Positions 15,474-24,671 of a stretch of DNA of 47,625 bases are shown here, in pieces (positions within the stretch are counted from its first letter, which is position 1; every line of letters starts with the position of its first letter). Position numbers and translations under genes: made by a program. A model generated the notes under the pieces. The model was not told the origin of the DNA. It searched no databases and saw nothing but the letters and a program-made list of their open reading frames with translations. The DNA is from CAZMPJ01 sp964568455 (GTDB taxonomy: Bacteria > Margulisbacteria > WOR-1 > O2-12-FULL-45-9). The stretch covers positions 1-47,625 of the forward strand of contig CAZMPJ010000012.1 of NCBI GenBank assembly GCA_964568455.1, in the 5' to 3' direction.

Positions 15474-17421
15474 CTTCCTTAATCCGATCCCTTAATTTAG
15501 TGGCTAGTTCAAAATTTAATTCTGTCGCCGCCATTTGCATTTCGTCCTCTAACGCCTTGATCAAATCAGGAACTTCTTCTTTGGGCAGAAAATCCTTCAA
15601 ACGCTTAATTTCCGAAACCTTGCTTTGTCTAATAGTTTCAGATATATCATGAATCTCTTTAACAATGGTTTGCGGAGTAATATTATTCTTCTGATTGAAC
15701 TCAATCTGAATTTTCCGTCTACGATTAGTTTCTCGCAATGCCCTTTTCATAGAACCGGTCACCTTTTCCGCATAAAGAATTACCATCCCATTAATATTAC
15801 GCGAAGCCCGACCAATAGTTTGGATCAATGAAGTTTCAGAACGAAGAAAACCTTCTTTATCAGCATCAAGAATAGCGACTAATGAAACTTCGGGAAGATC
15901 TAATCCTTCACGCAAAAGATTGATCCCCACCAAAACATCAAATTCACCCAAACGCAATCCTCGCAGAATTTCAATGCGATCCAAGGTTTTTATATCTGAG
16001 TGAAGATAGCGAACTTTAATTCCTGCTTCATTTAAATATTCGGACAAATCTTCGGCCATGCGCTTGGTTAAAGTTGTAACTAAAACCCTTTCTTTATTAG
16101 TCACTCGCTTTTCAATTTCAATTATTAAATCTTTAACCTGCCCTTTTGGTTTTTTCAAGACTACTTCCGGATCAATTAACCCCGTGGGCCGGATAATTTG
16201 CTCAACTGTTTGTTTTGATTTCTTGTGTTCAAATACAGACGGAGTAGCAGAAACAAAGATGGTTTGATTTAATCTTTGCATTATTTCATCAAATTTTAAC
16301 GGTCGGTTATCCAAAGCAGACGGCAGGCGAAAACCCCAATCAACCAAAGTTTGTTTCCTGGCTCGGTCACCATTATACATACCATTTAATTGAGGAACCG
16401 TAACATGTGACTCGTCGACAAAAAGGAGAAAGTCTTTAGGAAAATAATCTAACAAGGTACCTGGGGGCTCACCCGGTTTCCTGCCATCAAGATGCCGCGA
16501 ATAATTTTCAATCCCACTGCAATAGCCCATTTCGCGAATCATTTCCAGATCAAACCTGGTTCTTTGTTCCAGTCTTTGCGCTTCAACTAATTTTTTGTTT
16601 TTCTTGAGATCCGCAACCCTTATACTCAATTCTTCTGTAATAGATTTAACAGATTTTGCCAATCGGTCTTCAAAAGTTACATAATGCGTGCCAGGATAGA
16701 TACCAACATAATCCTTAACCGCCAAAATCTTCCTGGTAACTGCTTCTATCTCAACTATTTTTTCTATCCGATCATCAAATAACTCGATGCGAATAAAATT
16801 CCGATCAAAGGGCTGTTGGATTTCAATTACATCTCCCCTAACTCGAAATTTGCTTCTGGAAAGCTCAACATCATTTCTCTCATATTTTGTTGCAACTAGC
16901 TTTTGGATAATTTCATCGCGAGTCATCTTTTGCCCAACTTTTAAAAACAAAACTGCTCTCTTATAATCTTCGGGTTTTCCTAGGGCATAAATACAGGAAA
17001 CCGAAGCAACAATAATCACATCCCGACGCTCCAGTATTGACATAGTTGCCTCATGCCGCAACCGGTCAATTTCTTCGTTAATAGACGAATCTTTTTCAAT
17101 ATAAGTATCGCTTTGAGGAATATATGCTTCCGGCTGATAATAATCATAAAAGCTAACAAAATATTCAACCACATTTTCTGGGAAATAAGAGCGAAACTCC
17201 TGGCAAAGCTGGGCAGCCAAAGTTTTATTAGGTGATATTATCAAGGTAGGCTTTTGTACTTGCTGAATAACATTGGCCATAGTAAAGGTTTTACCCGAAC
17301 CAGTTATCCCCAACAAGGTTTGAAAATCTTTTCCGGTTTCTAAACCCTTTACCAGCTTTCGAATCGCTTCCGGCTGGTCGCCTTTGGGCTTAAATTTTGA
17401 GGTTAGCTTGAACTTTTGCAT
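15445..17421 (-). CDS. uvrB: Excinuclease ABC subunit B
   Basis: A 658-residue UvrB of normal length. It shows Walker A GITGSGKTF (38-46), the damage-clamping beta-hairpin segment around YYQPEAYIPQSDTYIEKD, Walker B DESHVTVPQL, helicase motifs V-VI (LLREGLDLPEVSLVAILDADKEGFLRS, QTIGRASRN), and the C-terminal UVR domain (ATELNFELATKLRDRIKEV) that binds UvrC. Acts in nucleotide excision repair. Its ATG overlaps the coaE 3' end by 32 bases. Confidence 0.97.
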   Translation of the reverse strand: MQKFKLTSKFKPKGDQPEAIRKLVKGLETGKDFQTLLGITGSGKTFTMANVIQQVQKPTLIISPNKTLAAQLCQEFRSYFPENVVEYFVSFYDYYQPEAYIPQSDTYIEKDSSINEEIDRLRHEATMSILERRDVIIVASVSCIYALGKPEDYKRAVLFLKVGQKMTRDEIIQKLVATKYERNDVELSRSKFRVRGDVIEIQQPFDRNFIRIELFDDRIEKIVEIEAVTRKILAVKDYVGIYPGTHYVTFEDRLAKSVKSITEELSIRVADLKKNKKLVEAQRLEQRTRFDLEMIREMGYCSGIENYSRHLDGRKPGEPPGTLLDYFPKDFLLFVDESHVTVPQLNGMYNGDRARKQTLVDWGFRLPSALDNRPLKFDEIMQRLNQTIFVSATPSVFEHKKSKQTVEQIIRPTGLIDPEVVLKKPKGQVKDLIIEIEKRVTNKERVLVTTLTKRMAEDLSEYLNEAGIKVRYLHSDIKTLDRIEILRGLRLGEFDVLVGINLLREGLDLPEVSLVAILDADKEGFLRSETSLIQTIGRASRNINGMVILYAEKVTGSMKRALRETNRRRKIQIEFNQKNNITPQTIVKEIHDISETIRQSKVSEIKRLKDFLPKEEVPDLIKALEDEMQMAATELNFELATKLRDRIKEVRKAFQLNT

Positions 17422-17923
17422 TTAATTCTTCAATAGTTCCTTCATTTTTAATAACTACATCTGCAATTTTTCTATAATCCTGTTCCGAAGCTTGTGCATC
17501 AACTATTTTTTCATTTTTAATTCTTTTCACTCTTATTTCTCGTGACGCTAAAACTACCCAAACCTCATTAACTAATCTATCAAAAAGCTGTGGTAAGGCT
17601 GCATTAATAACTATTAAACTACGCTCCTCGTTCTTCACCTTAAACACCACTCTTCTCTTCAATTCAGGATGTATAATCTCATTAAGCTGTTCAAGTTTCT
17701 TTTTATCACTAAATACAATTTTTCCTAATTTCTGCCGATTCACTACCCCGTTTTCATCCAAAATTCCCTGGCCAAAAGCTTTAGTAAGTTTTTCTAAAAC
17801 CAAAGGATAAATTTCATGCGCTAGTTTATCAACATTAATAATGTAAGCGCCGCGCTGTTCTAGAATTTCAGCAACGGTATCTTTGCCTGCTCCGGCTGGA
17901 CCGGTTAAACCAATGGTTTTCAT
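17390..17923 (-). CDS. coaE: Dephospho-CoA kinase
   Basis: A 177-residue P-loop kinase catalysing the last step of CoA synthesis. Walker A GLTGPAGAGKDT lies at the N-terminus, followed by the substrate segment VDKLAHEIY and IVFSDKKKLEQLNEIIHPELKRRV, typical of CoaE. It is somewhat shorter than the usual 195-210 residues, mainly at the C-terminus. uvrB starts inside its last 32 bases, so the two are co-transcribed. The start is 7 bases below a TATAAT box (17931-17936), giving a near-leaderless mRNA. Confidence 0.9.
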   Translation of the reverse strand: MKTIGLTGPAGAGKDTVAEILEQRGAYIINVDKLAHEIYPLVLEKLTKAFGQGILDENGVVNRQKLGKIVFSDKKKLEQLNEIIHPELKRRVVFKVKNEERSLIVINAALPQLFDRLVNEVWVVLASREIRVKRIKNEKIVDAQASEQDYRKIADVVIKNEGTIEELNAKVQANLKI

Positions 17924-17930
17924 AATCCAT

Positions 17931-17936
17931 ATTATA
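17931..17936 (-). promoter_or_regulatory. TATAAT -10 box of coaE
   Basis: On the minus strand, TATAAT ends 7 bases before the coaE ATG (17921-17923). A weak -35 (TTACTT) is possible 17 bases upstream at 17954-17959. It lies next to the divergent barrel-gene promoter, whose TTGACA begins at 17939. Confidence 0.5.
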
Positions 17937-17938
17937 CC

Positions 17939-17967
17939 TTGACAAAGACATTTAAGTAAAATAGAAT
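17939..17967 (+). promoter_or_regulatory. Strong housekeeping promoter of the envelope operon
   Basis: TTGACA (17939-17944), 17 bases, TAGAAT (17962-17967): 11 of 12 consensus positions with ideal spacing. The -10 box overlaps the first in-frame ATG (17966), which therefore would not be in the transcript. This points to the ATG at 17981 as the true start. Confidence 0.75.
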
Positions 17968-17980
17968 GTTTTCAAGTCAA

Positions 17981-19894
17981 ATGCGCTTATTAAAAATACT
18001 TTTATTTATTTTATTACTGACTTCTTTTGCAAGCGCTGACCACAATTTTCCTTATGCATCAATCAGCTTAAAATACCCTCTATCATCAGACCCCTTCCCA
18101 GGATTAGGCAGTGATTATTGCGCTCTGTCAAAAGGCATGGACACAGCTGCCTGGAATCCAGCTTCAATTGGAAAACTCTCTCTTTCAGAAGCTTTTGTCT
18201 CAATGTCTCAATCCTCTTTTGGTAGTGTAAACAGGGATACAAAAGTAACTGAAATAAGCGATAATTATCAAAGCGATGGACAAACTATTGGCCAATACGG
18301 CATATTTTTTCGCTACCCCAATCAGATTAGCTCAGGCGTAAATACTGAAGAAGTCACTATTACTTCTAATGTGAACTCATCCTCTTACAGCACTGGCACC
18401 AATTTCTCTTCTGCCCTTAAGGTTAACGATTGGTTTAGTGTTGGATTTGCCACAACCAATCCTTACAGCGGAAGTTTATATCTATTGGGAGATATGCCCA
18501 CTACTACCCGACTCTATACAGACCTGTATGGAAAATCATTTAATGAAACAACCATAGCAAGTAATGGTAAACTTACCTACACTTATACTAGCGGATCAAC
18601 CGTTAATACATTTGAGACAAGTGCTTCTCTCTGGACCGGTTACCTAACCCAAGAAGTAACCATTCCTTTCACTACTTTAACTGAATTCAGAAATGATATT
18701 AATATTGACAACCCTTTCTTCACTACTTTTGCGGTTAATTTTAAAAAATTATCCGTTGGGTTAAATGTAGTTCCTATCAATGCCAGTGCTAATATTAATA
18801 ATAATTTAAGATTAGTCGTTGCAGACGATACTGAAGACCAATTTTTATATGTGCCTAATTTTGATTCAAACGATCAGACAGACATTGCCAACTGGCTGCA
18901 AGACCAAGATAAATACGGCACAGCCGCTGGCTATAAATATAAACAAATAGTGGTTCCTGCCGGAGAAATCGTTGGAAACGGAGAATACCGTGGTTTTTAT
19001 AATGCCAGCGCTATGAGATTTGACCTTGGTGCTATGTTTGATGTATCAGAATGGTTTACTGTTGGTTTTTCATTGGAAAACTTTGGCGGAGCAAATTTAA
19101 ACTTCCAAGGCAATGGTATTGCCAATTATTTAAGCTACCGAGACATTAATACCGGTGAAGCAAGCAGCCTAGAAGATCTTTTTGGCCCCGGAGGCAAATC
19201 TAGGCTTGATTTAATAAGCGATCGCTGGATTACTACCACTGAAGTTAATGAATATACGTTATTGCTTGAGCCGCAAAAAGACTTTTTCCTTCCCAAAAAA
19301 ATAAAATACGGCTTTGCCCTAAAAAAACCATTTTTAATTGTAGTTGATATAGAACAAAATCAAAATCCTATTAATATTCTGCTTAATAATAATGACACAG
19401 GACAAATGGAAGAAGTCACTATAAGCAATATTAATTATTTACGTATTGGCTTAGAAAGTAGATTATTTTTCTTACCTCTTTGGATGAGAAGCGGACTAGC
19501 CTTAATTTCAAAACCAAGCATAACTAATATTGATGCAAACACTCAAAGCCAAATTGATAATTATTTTCAATACGGCTACCTACCAGTTGGATTAGATCTT
19601 GGACTCGAAACTAATATGTGGGGTAATATTATTGGCCTTTCCACCAAAATAAATCCTCAAATTATTCTAAGCACGCTACAGCTTGACACAACTAATATGG
19701 AATTGGATAAAATTGTTTTTGGAAGCTTATATTACATGAGAGACCCCTGGACATTAACTTATATGATCCAGGCTGATCCTTTTGCTTCTGCCAGTGCTTA
19801 TGATAATAGAACTGTGCCAATTGGAGAGACAAAAGGTTTTGAGGTTTCAGATTTAAGATACATACAAACTTTAGGAGTAAGTTATAAATTTTAA
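17981..19894 (+). CDS. Outer-membrane beta-barrel protein (OMPP1/FadL-PorV-like)
   Basis: A 637-residue exported protein. The signal peptide is MRLLKILLFILLLTSFASA. Mature sequence includes SKGMDTAAWNPASI, the 'AxxNPAxL' block typical of FadL/PorV/UPF0164 barrels, then alternating strands and a C-terminal strand ending in Phe (YIQTLGVSYKF), as expected for BAM-inserted barrels. I chose Met at 17981 over 17966 because the promoter -10 overlaps the latter and the shorter form gives a clean signal peptide. First gene of a plus-strand operon; the next ATG is 2 bases past its stop. Cargo or ligand is unknown. Confidence 0.85.
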   Translation: MRLLKILLFILLLTSFASADHNFPYASISLKYPLSSDPFPGLGSDYCALSKGMDTAAWNPASIGKLSLSEAFVSMSQSSFGSVNRDTKVTEISDNYQSDGQTIGQYGIFFRYPNQISSGVNTEEVTITSNVNSSSYSTGTNFSSALKVNDWFSVGFATTNPYSGSLYLLGDMPTTTRLYTDLYGKSFNETTIASNGKLTYTYTSGSTVNTFETSASLWTGYLTQEVTIPFTTLTEFRNDINIDNPFFTTFAVNFKKLSVGLNVVPINASANINNNLRLVVADDTEDQFLYVPNFDSNDQTDIANWLQDQDKYGTAAGYKYKQIVVPAGEIVGNGEYRGFYNASAMRFDLGAMFDVSEWFTVGFSLENFGGANLNFQGNGIANYLSYRDINTGEASSLEDLFGPGGKSRLDLISDRWITTTEVNEYTLLLEPQKDFFLPKKIKYGFALKKPFLIVVDIEQNQNPINILLNNNDTGQMEEVTISNINYLRIGLESRLFFLPLWMRSGLALISKPSITNIDANTQSQIDNYFQYGYLPVGLDLGLETNMWGNIIGLSTKINPQIILSTLQLDTTNMELDKIVFGSLYYMRDPWTLTYMIQADPFASASAYDNRTVPIGETKGFEVSDLRYIQTLGVSYKF

Positions 19895-19896
19895 CA

Positions 19897-22557
19897 ATGA
19901 ATAAAAAAATTAAACCATTTGGGCTTGGGATTTTATTTGGATTTTGGGTTTTGTCATTTGGCTTTTCCGCCAGTGCAGCAACTTTTTCCAACCCAGAACT
20001 TACCAGTGTAACCGATACTTCCATAGTCATAACTTGGAGCACTACGGACGAAGCTTCAACCACAGAAATATCATATGGTATTGGCTCTTTGACTGATACA
20101 ACATCCGTTATTGGCTCAACAAAATATCACTACTTAGAAGTATCCAATCTTTTACCAAACACAACCTATAAATACCGCTTAAAATCCGGTACTACTTATT
20201 TTCCGCCACAAATTCTTGATCCTTTAGAATTTACTACCTTAAGCCAGCCAACTGGTGAACTTTTATTTACTTTTGCCGTATTTAATGGTACGCGTTATGC
20301 TCCAGAAAAATCAAACACCACTAGCGCCCATGGAATTGCTTATGACTATTGCGAAGAAATTGTTGATTCCATTGTCAGTGACATTAATGCGCATGATGTT
20401 GCTTTTACAGTCGTAAACGGTAATCTAGCAGAAAACTCGAGTACCGGTGATCAAGTTGGAGTTGCGTTAAAAGCTAAACTAGAAACTTTAACTGGTGCCT
20501 CTGATTTACCTTCGGGTCAAGGCTACAAATATCTCCCTACCCCAGGATACGAAGACCGCACAGCCAGCTACGATACAGATTGGCTTACAGACGCTTTTAT
20601 CCCTATTACCACTGACCCAACTTCTTCAGAAAGTCGTTATGGATATGTAGCAGCGGATAACACGAAAAACTCTATTTTTAATTTTCAATTTAAATATAAA
20701 TACTATAATTTTATTTTTCTTGATTCTACAAAAAATGATGGTGGTGGATTAGTTAGTGTTGAAGCATTAAACAACTATCTATCAGCAGAAGCAAATTCTA
20801 AAACTTTTGTTTTCACTAATTACCCGGCTTATAATCCTTTTGATGCTGCTACCAAAGACTATCCAATTGATATCCCCACCACTGAAGTTTCTGGGGGTAT
20901 TTTTACAGTTGATAATGCAGCAGCTTTTAGAGCCACCCTTGAATCGTACACAACAGCAGAGGCAGTCGGGGCAACCCAAATCCCTATTACGGCAGCTGTC
21001 ATCAGCGGTCATATTGGGGATAACTATCTAAGAACAATTGGAGCAATTCCTTATATTAGACAAACTCCCTCAACCACCTTTCCGTGCGGTTATTCGATTT
21101 ACAAAGTATACAGCAATGGTTTTATAAAAACTTTTTACAAGACTGATGGACGAGTCTCGGCAACAGACAAGCCCTATTATGAATATACTCGAGATTTAGT
21201 GAGTGCGGAAGGCGGAGTTTTAGCGGGGATATTACAATCAATTTGGCTTGGCACTAATAGTTTAAGGAATTTCACAAAAACTTATCCATTTATTCCAGGA
21301 GTAGCCCCAACTGTTCGCTCCCATTCGCCAGCTAACGGCGAATCAAGTGTAAATTTAAACAAACCACTTATTATCCGTTTTAACAAAAGGATGGATACTA
21401 CTAATTTAAATAGCTGGGTAACCATTTCTCCAGCAGCCGGAACAATAACCGCCCAATTTTTAGATAGCGATCGAACCATGATGCAAGTTAATCATTCAAG
21501 CAACTTTACCCAAGGACAAACTTACACGGTCACGGTAAGCAAGACTTATGCCAAAGACGAAGGCTTAACTCCCATGGATTCTAATTACACCTTTACTTTT
21601 GATACTACCGGCGGAAGTGTTGATACTGATTATCCCACTGCTTATATAAATCCATTAAGCGGAAACTACACAACTGACCCCTATCCTTCTTTTACTGGCA
21701 TAGCAACAGGCGAAAATGGTGTTATTGCCATACAATATAAGATTGATGATACTGGAGATTGGATCAGTGCCGAAGCTGTTGACGGAACATTTTCTTCCAC
21801 CAACGAAACATTTAGAATTGTTCTATCCAGCCCATTAGCTACTGGCTTACATGCAATTTGGTTAAAAACAACTGATGCCGCTGGCAACACAAGCGCTACA
21901 GGCTTTAATGCTTATGGTTTTACTGTTGCCCAGGAAAACCCAGAAATCGCATCTTTGCTTTTTGACAGCAAACAAGTAATTATTGGCGACCCCATAGATT
22001 CTACTCCTAAAATTGAAATAACTATTACTGCCATTAATTCGCTTGAAAGTGCCAGGTTAACTATTGGCGGATCAACTAACCCGCTTTCATTTGCGAAAGT
22101 AAGCCTGAATTATTACGGAACTTATGAAGTCACCACTGCTTTAGCAGATGGGATCTATGGAGTTACAATTGAAGCTTTTGATATTCTGGCCAAAGGAACC
22201 ACTTACGAAGTTTCCCAATTATATATTCAATCTTCTGCTGATGTACTTATCCAAGGCATACCCTTAAACTATCCAAATCCTTATGATCCAGCAACCGGTA
22301 ATACTACCATTGGCTACACCCTTTCAAAGCCAGCCAATATTTCTTTAAACATTTTTGACTTGTCTGGAAACTTAATTTACAAACAAGCTTATACTTCTGC
22401 CCAAGAAGGTGGAAAAGCCGGCTATAACGAAATTACTTGGAATGGCCAATCAAACGGTGGCAATTATGTTGGCAATGGAATTTATATTTTTGTAATTATT
22501 GCTGATGGAAAAGTGGTTCAAAACGGCAAAGGAAAAATAACTATATTTAAACAATGA
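19897..22557 (+). CDS. Secreted multidomain protein: purple-acid-phosphatase-like, Ig-like, FlgD-like C-terminal domain
   Basis: An 886-residue exported protein. The signal peptide (about residues 1-28) is partly encoded by a dispersed DNA repeat. Residues about 30-110 form an FnIII-like N-domain of the purple acid phosphatase type (TSVTDTSIVITWSTTDEAST). About 115-430 resemble a degenerate metallophosphatase region (VNGNLAENSS, VISGHIGDN). About 465-560 is a Big_5-type Ig domain (SHSPANGESSVNLNKPLIIRFNKRMD). An Ig-like domain follows (about 575-670), and the last about 90 residues are FlgD-Ig/Por-secretion-tail-like (NYPNPYDP, ISLNIFDLSGNLIY, GNGIYIFVI). Flanked by two barrel genes; stop overlaps the next start by 4 bases. 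Phosphatase activity is not assured. Confidence 0.8.
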   Translation: MNKKIKPFGLGILFGFWVLSFGFSASAATFSNPELTSVTDTSIVITWSTTDEASTTEISYGIGSLTDTTSVIGSTKYHYLEVSNLLPNTTYKYRLKSGTTYFPPQILDPLEFTTLSQPTGELLFTFAVFNGTRYAPEKSNTTSAHGIAYDYCEEIVDSIVSDINAHDVAFTVVNGNLAENSSTGDQVGVALKAKLETLTGASDLPSGQGYKYLPTPGYEDRTASYDTDWLTDAFIPITTDPTSSESRYGYVAADNTKNSIFNFQFKYKYYNFIFLDSTKNDGGGLVSVEALNNYLSAEANSKTFVFTNYPAYNPFDAATKDYPIDIPTTEVSGGIFTVDNAAAFRATLESYTTAEAVGATQIPITAAVISGHIGDNYLRTIGAIPYIRQTPSTTFPCGYSIYKVYSNGFIKTFYKTDGRVSATDKPYYEYTRDLVSAEGGVLAGILQSIWLGTNSLRNFTKTYPFIPGVAPTVRSHSPANGESSVNLNKPLIIRFNKRMDTTNLNSWVTISPAAGTITAQFLDSDRTMMQVNHSSNFTQGQTYTVTVSKTYAKDEGLTPMDSNYTFTFDTTGGSVDTDYPTAYINPLSGNYTTDPYPSFTGIATGENGVIAIQYKIDDTGDWISAEAVDGTFSSTNETFRIVLSSPLATGLHAIWLKTTDAAGNTSATGFNAYGFTVAQENPEIASLLFDSKQVIIGDPIDSTPKIEITITAINSLESARLTIGGSTNPLSFAKVSLNYYGTYEVTTALADGIYGVTIEAFDILAKGTTYEVSQLYIQSSADVLIQGIPLNYPNPYDPATGNTTIGYTLSKPANISLNIFDLSGNLIYKQAYTSAQEGGKAGYNEITWNGQSNGGNYVGNGIYIFVIIADGKVVQNGKGKITIFKQ
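19929..19966 (+). repeat. Dispersed AT-rich repeat, coding copy in a signal peptide
   Basis: This segment (GATTTTATTTGG, then ATTTTG and TTTTGTCATTTGG) matches the repeat at 128-172 and the inverted copies near 35395-35490. Here it is translated as the hydrophobic core of a signal peptide (GILFGFWVLSFGFS). Confidence 0.6.
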
Positions 22558-24671
22558 TTAAAAAATTATTATTAACTTTAATAATAACTAGTCTTAGTAT
22601 CTCTGCCTCCATGGCAGTTGACGGAGTCAGTCTCGACCCTTCGCAAAATTTATTTTCTGCCCGCCAGCTTGGGATGGCAGGCTTATCCTTGGCTTTTTCT
22701 GACGATGCCAATGGTGTATTTACCAACCCAGCTGATACCACTGAAATTAAATTTCCGCAACTAACTGCTTTATCCAGAAAGATTGTTTTTGGCGAAACCC
22801 AATACTCCCTCTTATCCTGGATGTGGCCAACCAACTTTGGAACTTTTGGCTTGGGGTATGTCACCATGGGAACCGCAGGTTCTTTAGCTACTAAACTTGA
22901 TCCAGCCACCGGAAGAATCATTATTAATCCTAGTATTGAAGCCACTGATTACTCAAATACGGTAATGGCCATATCCTACGCCAGAAAAGTAAGGCAGAAC
23001 TTATCTTTAGGCGGTAATTTAAAGTTCTTTAATCAATCTTTAAGCGGCGGCACAAATAGCAAAGCAACCGGCATGGGATTAGATTTAACCGCTCTTTTAA
23101 AAGCACGGCCCTGGTTAACCGTTGGTGCTAATTTACAAAATGTGCTTGAGCCAAGTTTAAAATGGGAAAACGGCACTTCTGATAAAATTGGCGGTTTTTA
23201 CAAACTGGGTTGTCAAATAAATGTATTAGGCGCCTCACACGAAGCCTTAAGAACTAATAAACAAGAATTAAACGCAGGAATTGATATTGATCTGCCCCAT
23301 AGCAACCTGGCTGGCAGCAATTATCATTTAGGCTTAGAATATTTTCCGCAGGAAAAAATCGCACTTAGAACCGGTATTGACCAAAACTTTGGTTTAACAT
23401 TTGGTGTTGGCTTAACTAACGGCGGTTTCAGGTTTGATTATGCTTATGCTGCAAGATCCGGAATACCGGGAGACGTGCCTCATTATTTCTCTCTTTCCTA
23501 CGTTGGCGAAAGAACAGTAACTAAATCAGAAAAGCTATATGAAAAAATACCAGATATTAAATTCTTACAACCAGAGGATAAGACTCTTACTGATGCCGCT
23601 ACAATTCCAGTTACAATTGAAACTAAAGCCAAAAGGGTTATGGACGAAACAACGATTTGGGCAGTAACTGCTATTTCAGAAACCAAAGAAGTTAATAAAT
23701 TAGTTAAAAAGGAAAATCTGGCTAATGCTTCCTTTAATGGCATTGCTGCTAAGGGTGGCATCATTGAAACTATATCTCAACTTCAAATGGGCAGAAACGT
23801 GCTCAAAGCTTATGGCTATACCTCTCCAGAAGCCCAGGCTCCTGAACCAATATTGGGTACAGGAGAAGCCAGGGTTTTAAGATATACACCGTTTACTGAC
23901 TTACCTGCTACTCATTGGGCGCTAAGACCAATTGTACTATGTAATACTTTAAAATTAGTTAAAGGTTTTCCAGGTAACAGTTTTAAGCCTGATAAAGGAA
24001 TTACTCGCGCAGAACTGGTAACTTTATTAGTCAGAACTATGCCAGTTGATATTGATTTGCTATCTTCAACCACTCTATTTACCGATGTAAAAGAAACTCA
24101 CTGGGCAGCAAAATATATTACTTATGGGGCAGAAAAAGGATTAGTTCAAGGTTATCCAAATGGAACATTTGCTCCAAATCGAGTATTAAATCGAGCTGAA
24201 GGCGTAACCATTCTAGCTCGCTATAGTGGTTTAAGCGAAGAAGTAGGAACTGATTCTTCTTTCCTAGATTTAGCACCAGATTATTGGGCTAATAAATATA
24301 TTTACCCTGCTCAAAAAGCAGGATTACTTAAATACTTAGTAGGTAAAGATTTTGAACCAACCAGCCCATTTACCAGAGCCGAAGCTTGCGAGGTGCTTTA
24401 CCAAACAGATAAGATCCAAAAACAAGTGGATTATTTCTGGGATACTGGGAATTTATTAAAAGACCTGCCTGCTAAAACTATTATCAGCACAGAAGAAGTA
24501 ATTCCAATAACGGCTCCTTCAACGGTTGAGGCAATTCCAAGCACTACTCTTTCAACTGCTGAAGCAATCCCTAGCATTACAACTACAGAAGTAACTCCTA
24601 GTGTGGCAACCATTGAGGCCATAAGCCAGCCAGTTACCCAAGAAGCGATCCCTACTTTTGAAGCTCAATAG
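22554..24671 (+). CDS. PorV/PorQ-like outer-membrane barrel with three SLH domains
   Basis: A 705-residue exported protein. The signal peptide is LLLTLIITSLSISASMA. Residues about 25-320 resemble PorV/PorQ-type barrels: SLDPSQNLFSARQLGMAGLSLAFSDDANGVFTNPA split here into QLGMAGLSLAF and GVFTNPADT, then HYFSLSYVG. A linker (about 320-440) follows. Three S-layer homology domains occur near 445-495, 507-560 and 569-618 (FTDLPATHWA, ITRAELVTLLVRT; FTDVKETHWA, NRAEGVTILARY; FLDLAPDYWA, TRAEACEVLYQ). The tail (640-705) is a Thr/Ser/Pro/Glu repeat. SLH domains bind cell-wall polymers, so the protein may bridge outer membrane and peptidoglycan. Overlaps comEC by 20 bases. Confidence 0.85.
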   Translation: MIKKLLLTLIITSLSISASMAVDGVSLDPSQNLFSARQLGMAGLSLAFSDDANGVFTNPADTTEIKFPQLTALSRKIVFGETQYSLLSWMWPTNFGTFGLGYVTMGTAGSLATKLDPATGRIIINPSIEATDYSNTVMAISYARKVRQNLSLGGNLKFFNQSLSGGTNSKATGMGLDLTALLKARPWLTVGANLQNVLEPSLKWENGTSDKIGGFYKLGCQINVLGASHEALRTNKQELNAGIDIDLPHSNLAGSNYHLGLEYFPQEKIALRTGIDQNFGLTFGVGLTNGGFRFDYAYAARSGIPGDVPHYFSLSYVGERTVTKSEKLYEKIPDIKFLQPEDKTLTDAATIPVTIETKAKRVMDETTIWAVTAISETKEVNKLVKKENLANASFNGIAAKGGIIETISQLQMGRNVLKAYGYTSPEAQAPEPILGTGEARVLRYTPFTDLPATHWALRPIVLCNTLKLVKGFPGNSFKPDKGITRAELVTLLVRTMPVDIDLLSSTTLFTDVKETHWAAKYITYGAEKGLVQGYPNGTFAPNRVLNRAEGVTILARYSGLSEEVGTDSSFLDLAPDYWANKYIYPAQKAGLLKYLVGKDFEPTSPFTRAEACEVLYQTDKIQKQVDYFWDTGNLLKDLPAKTIISTEEVIPITAPSTVEAIPSTTLSTAEAIPSITTTEVTPSVATIEAISQPVTQEAIPTFEAQ

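Noticed and set aside
22547..22945. A 132-codon open frame antisense to the 5' part of the SLH barrel gene
   Set aside because: Fully covered by a well-supported exported protein gene; no start signals and no recognisable domains.
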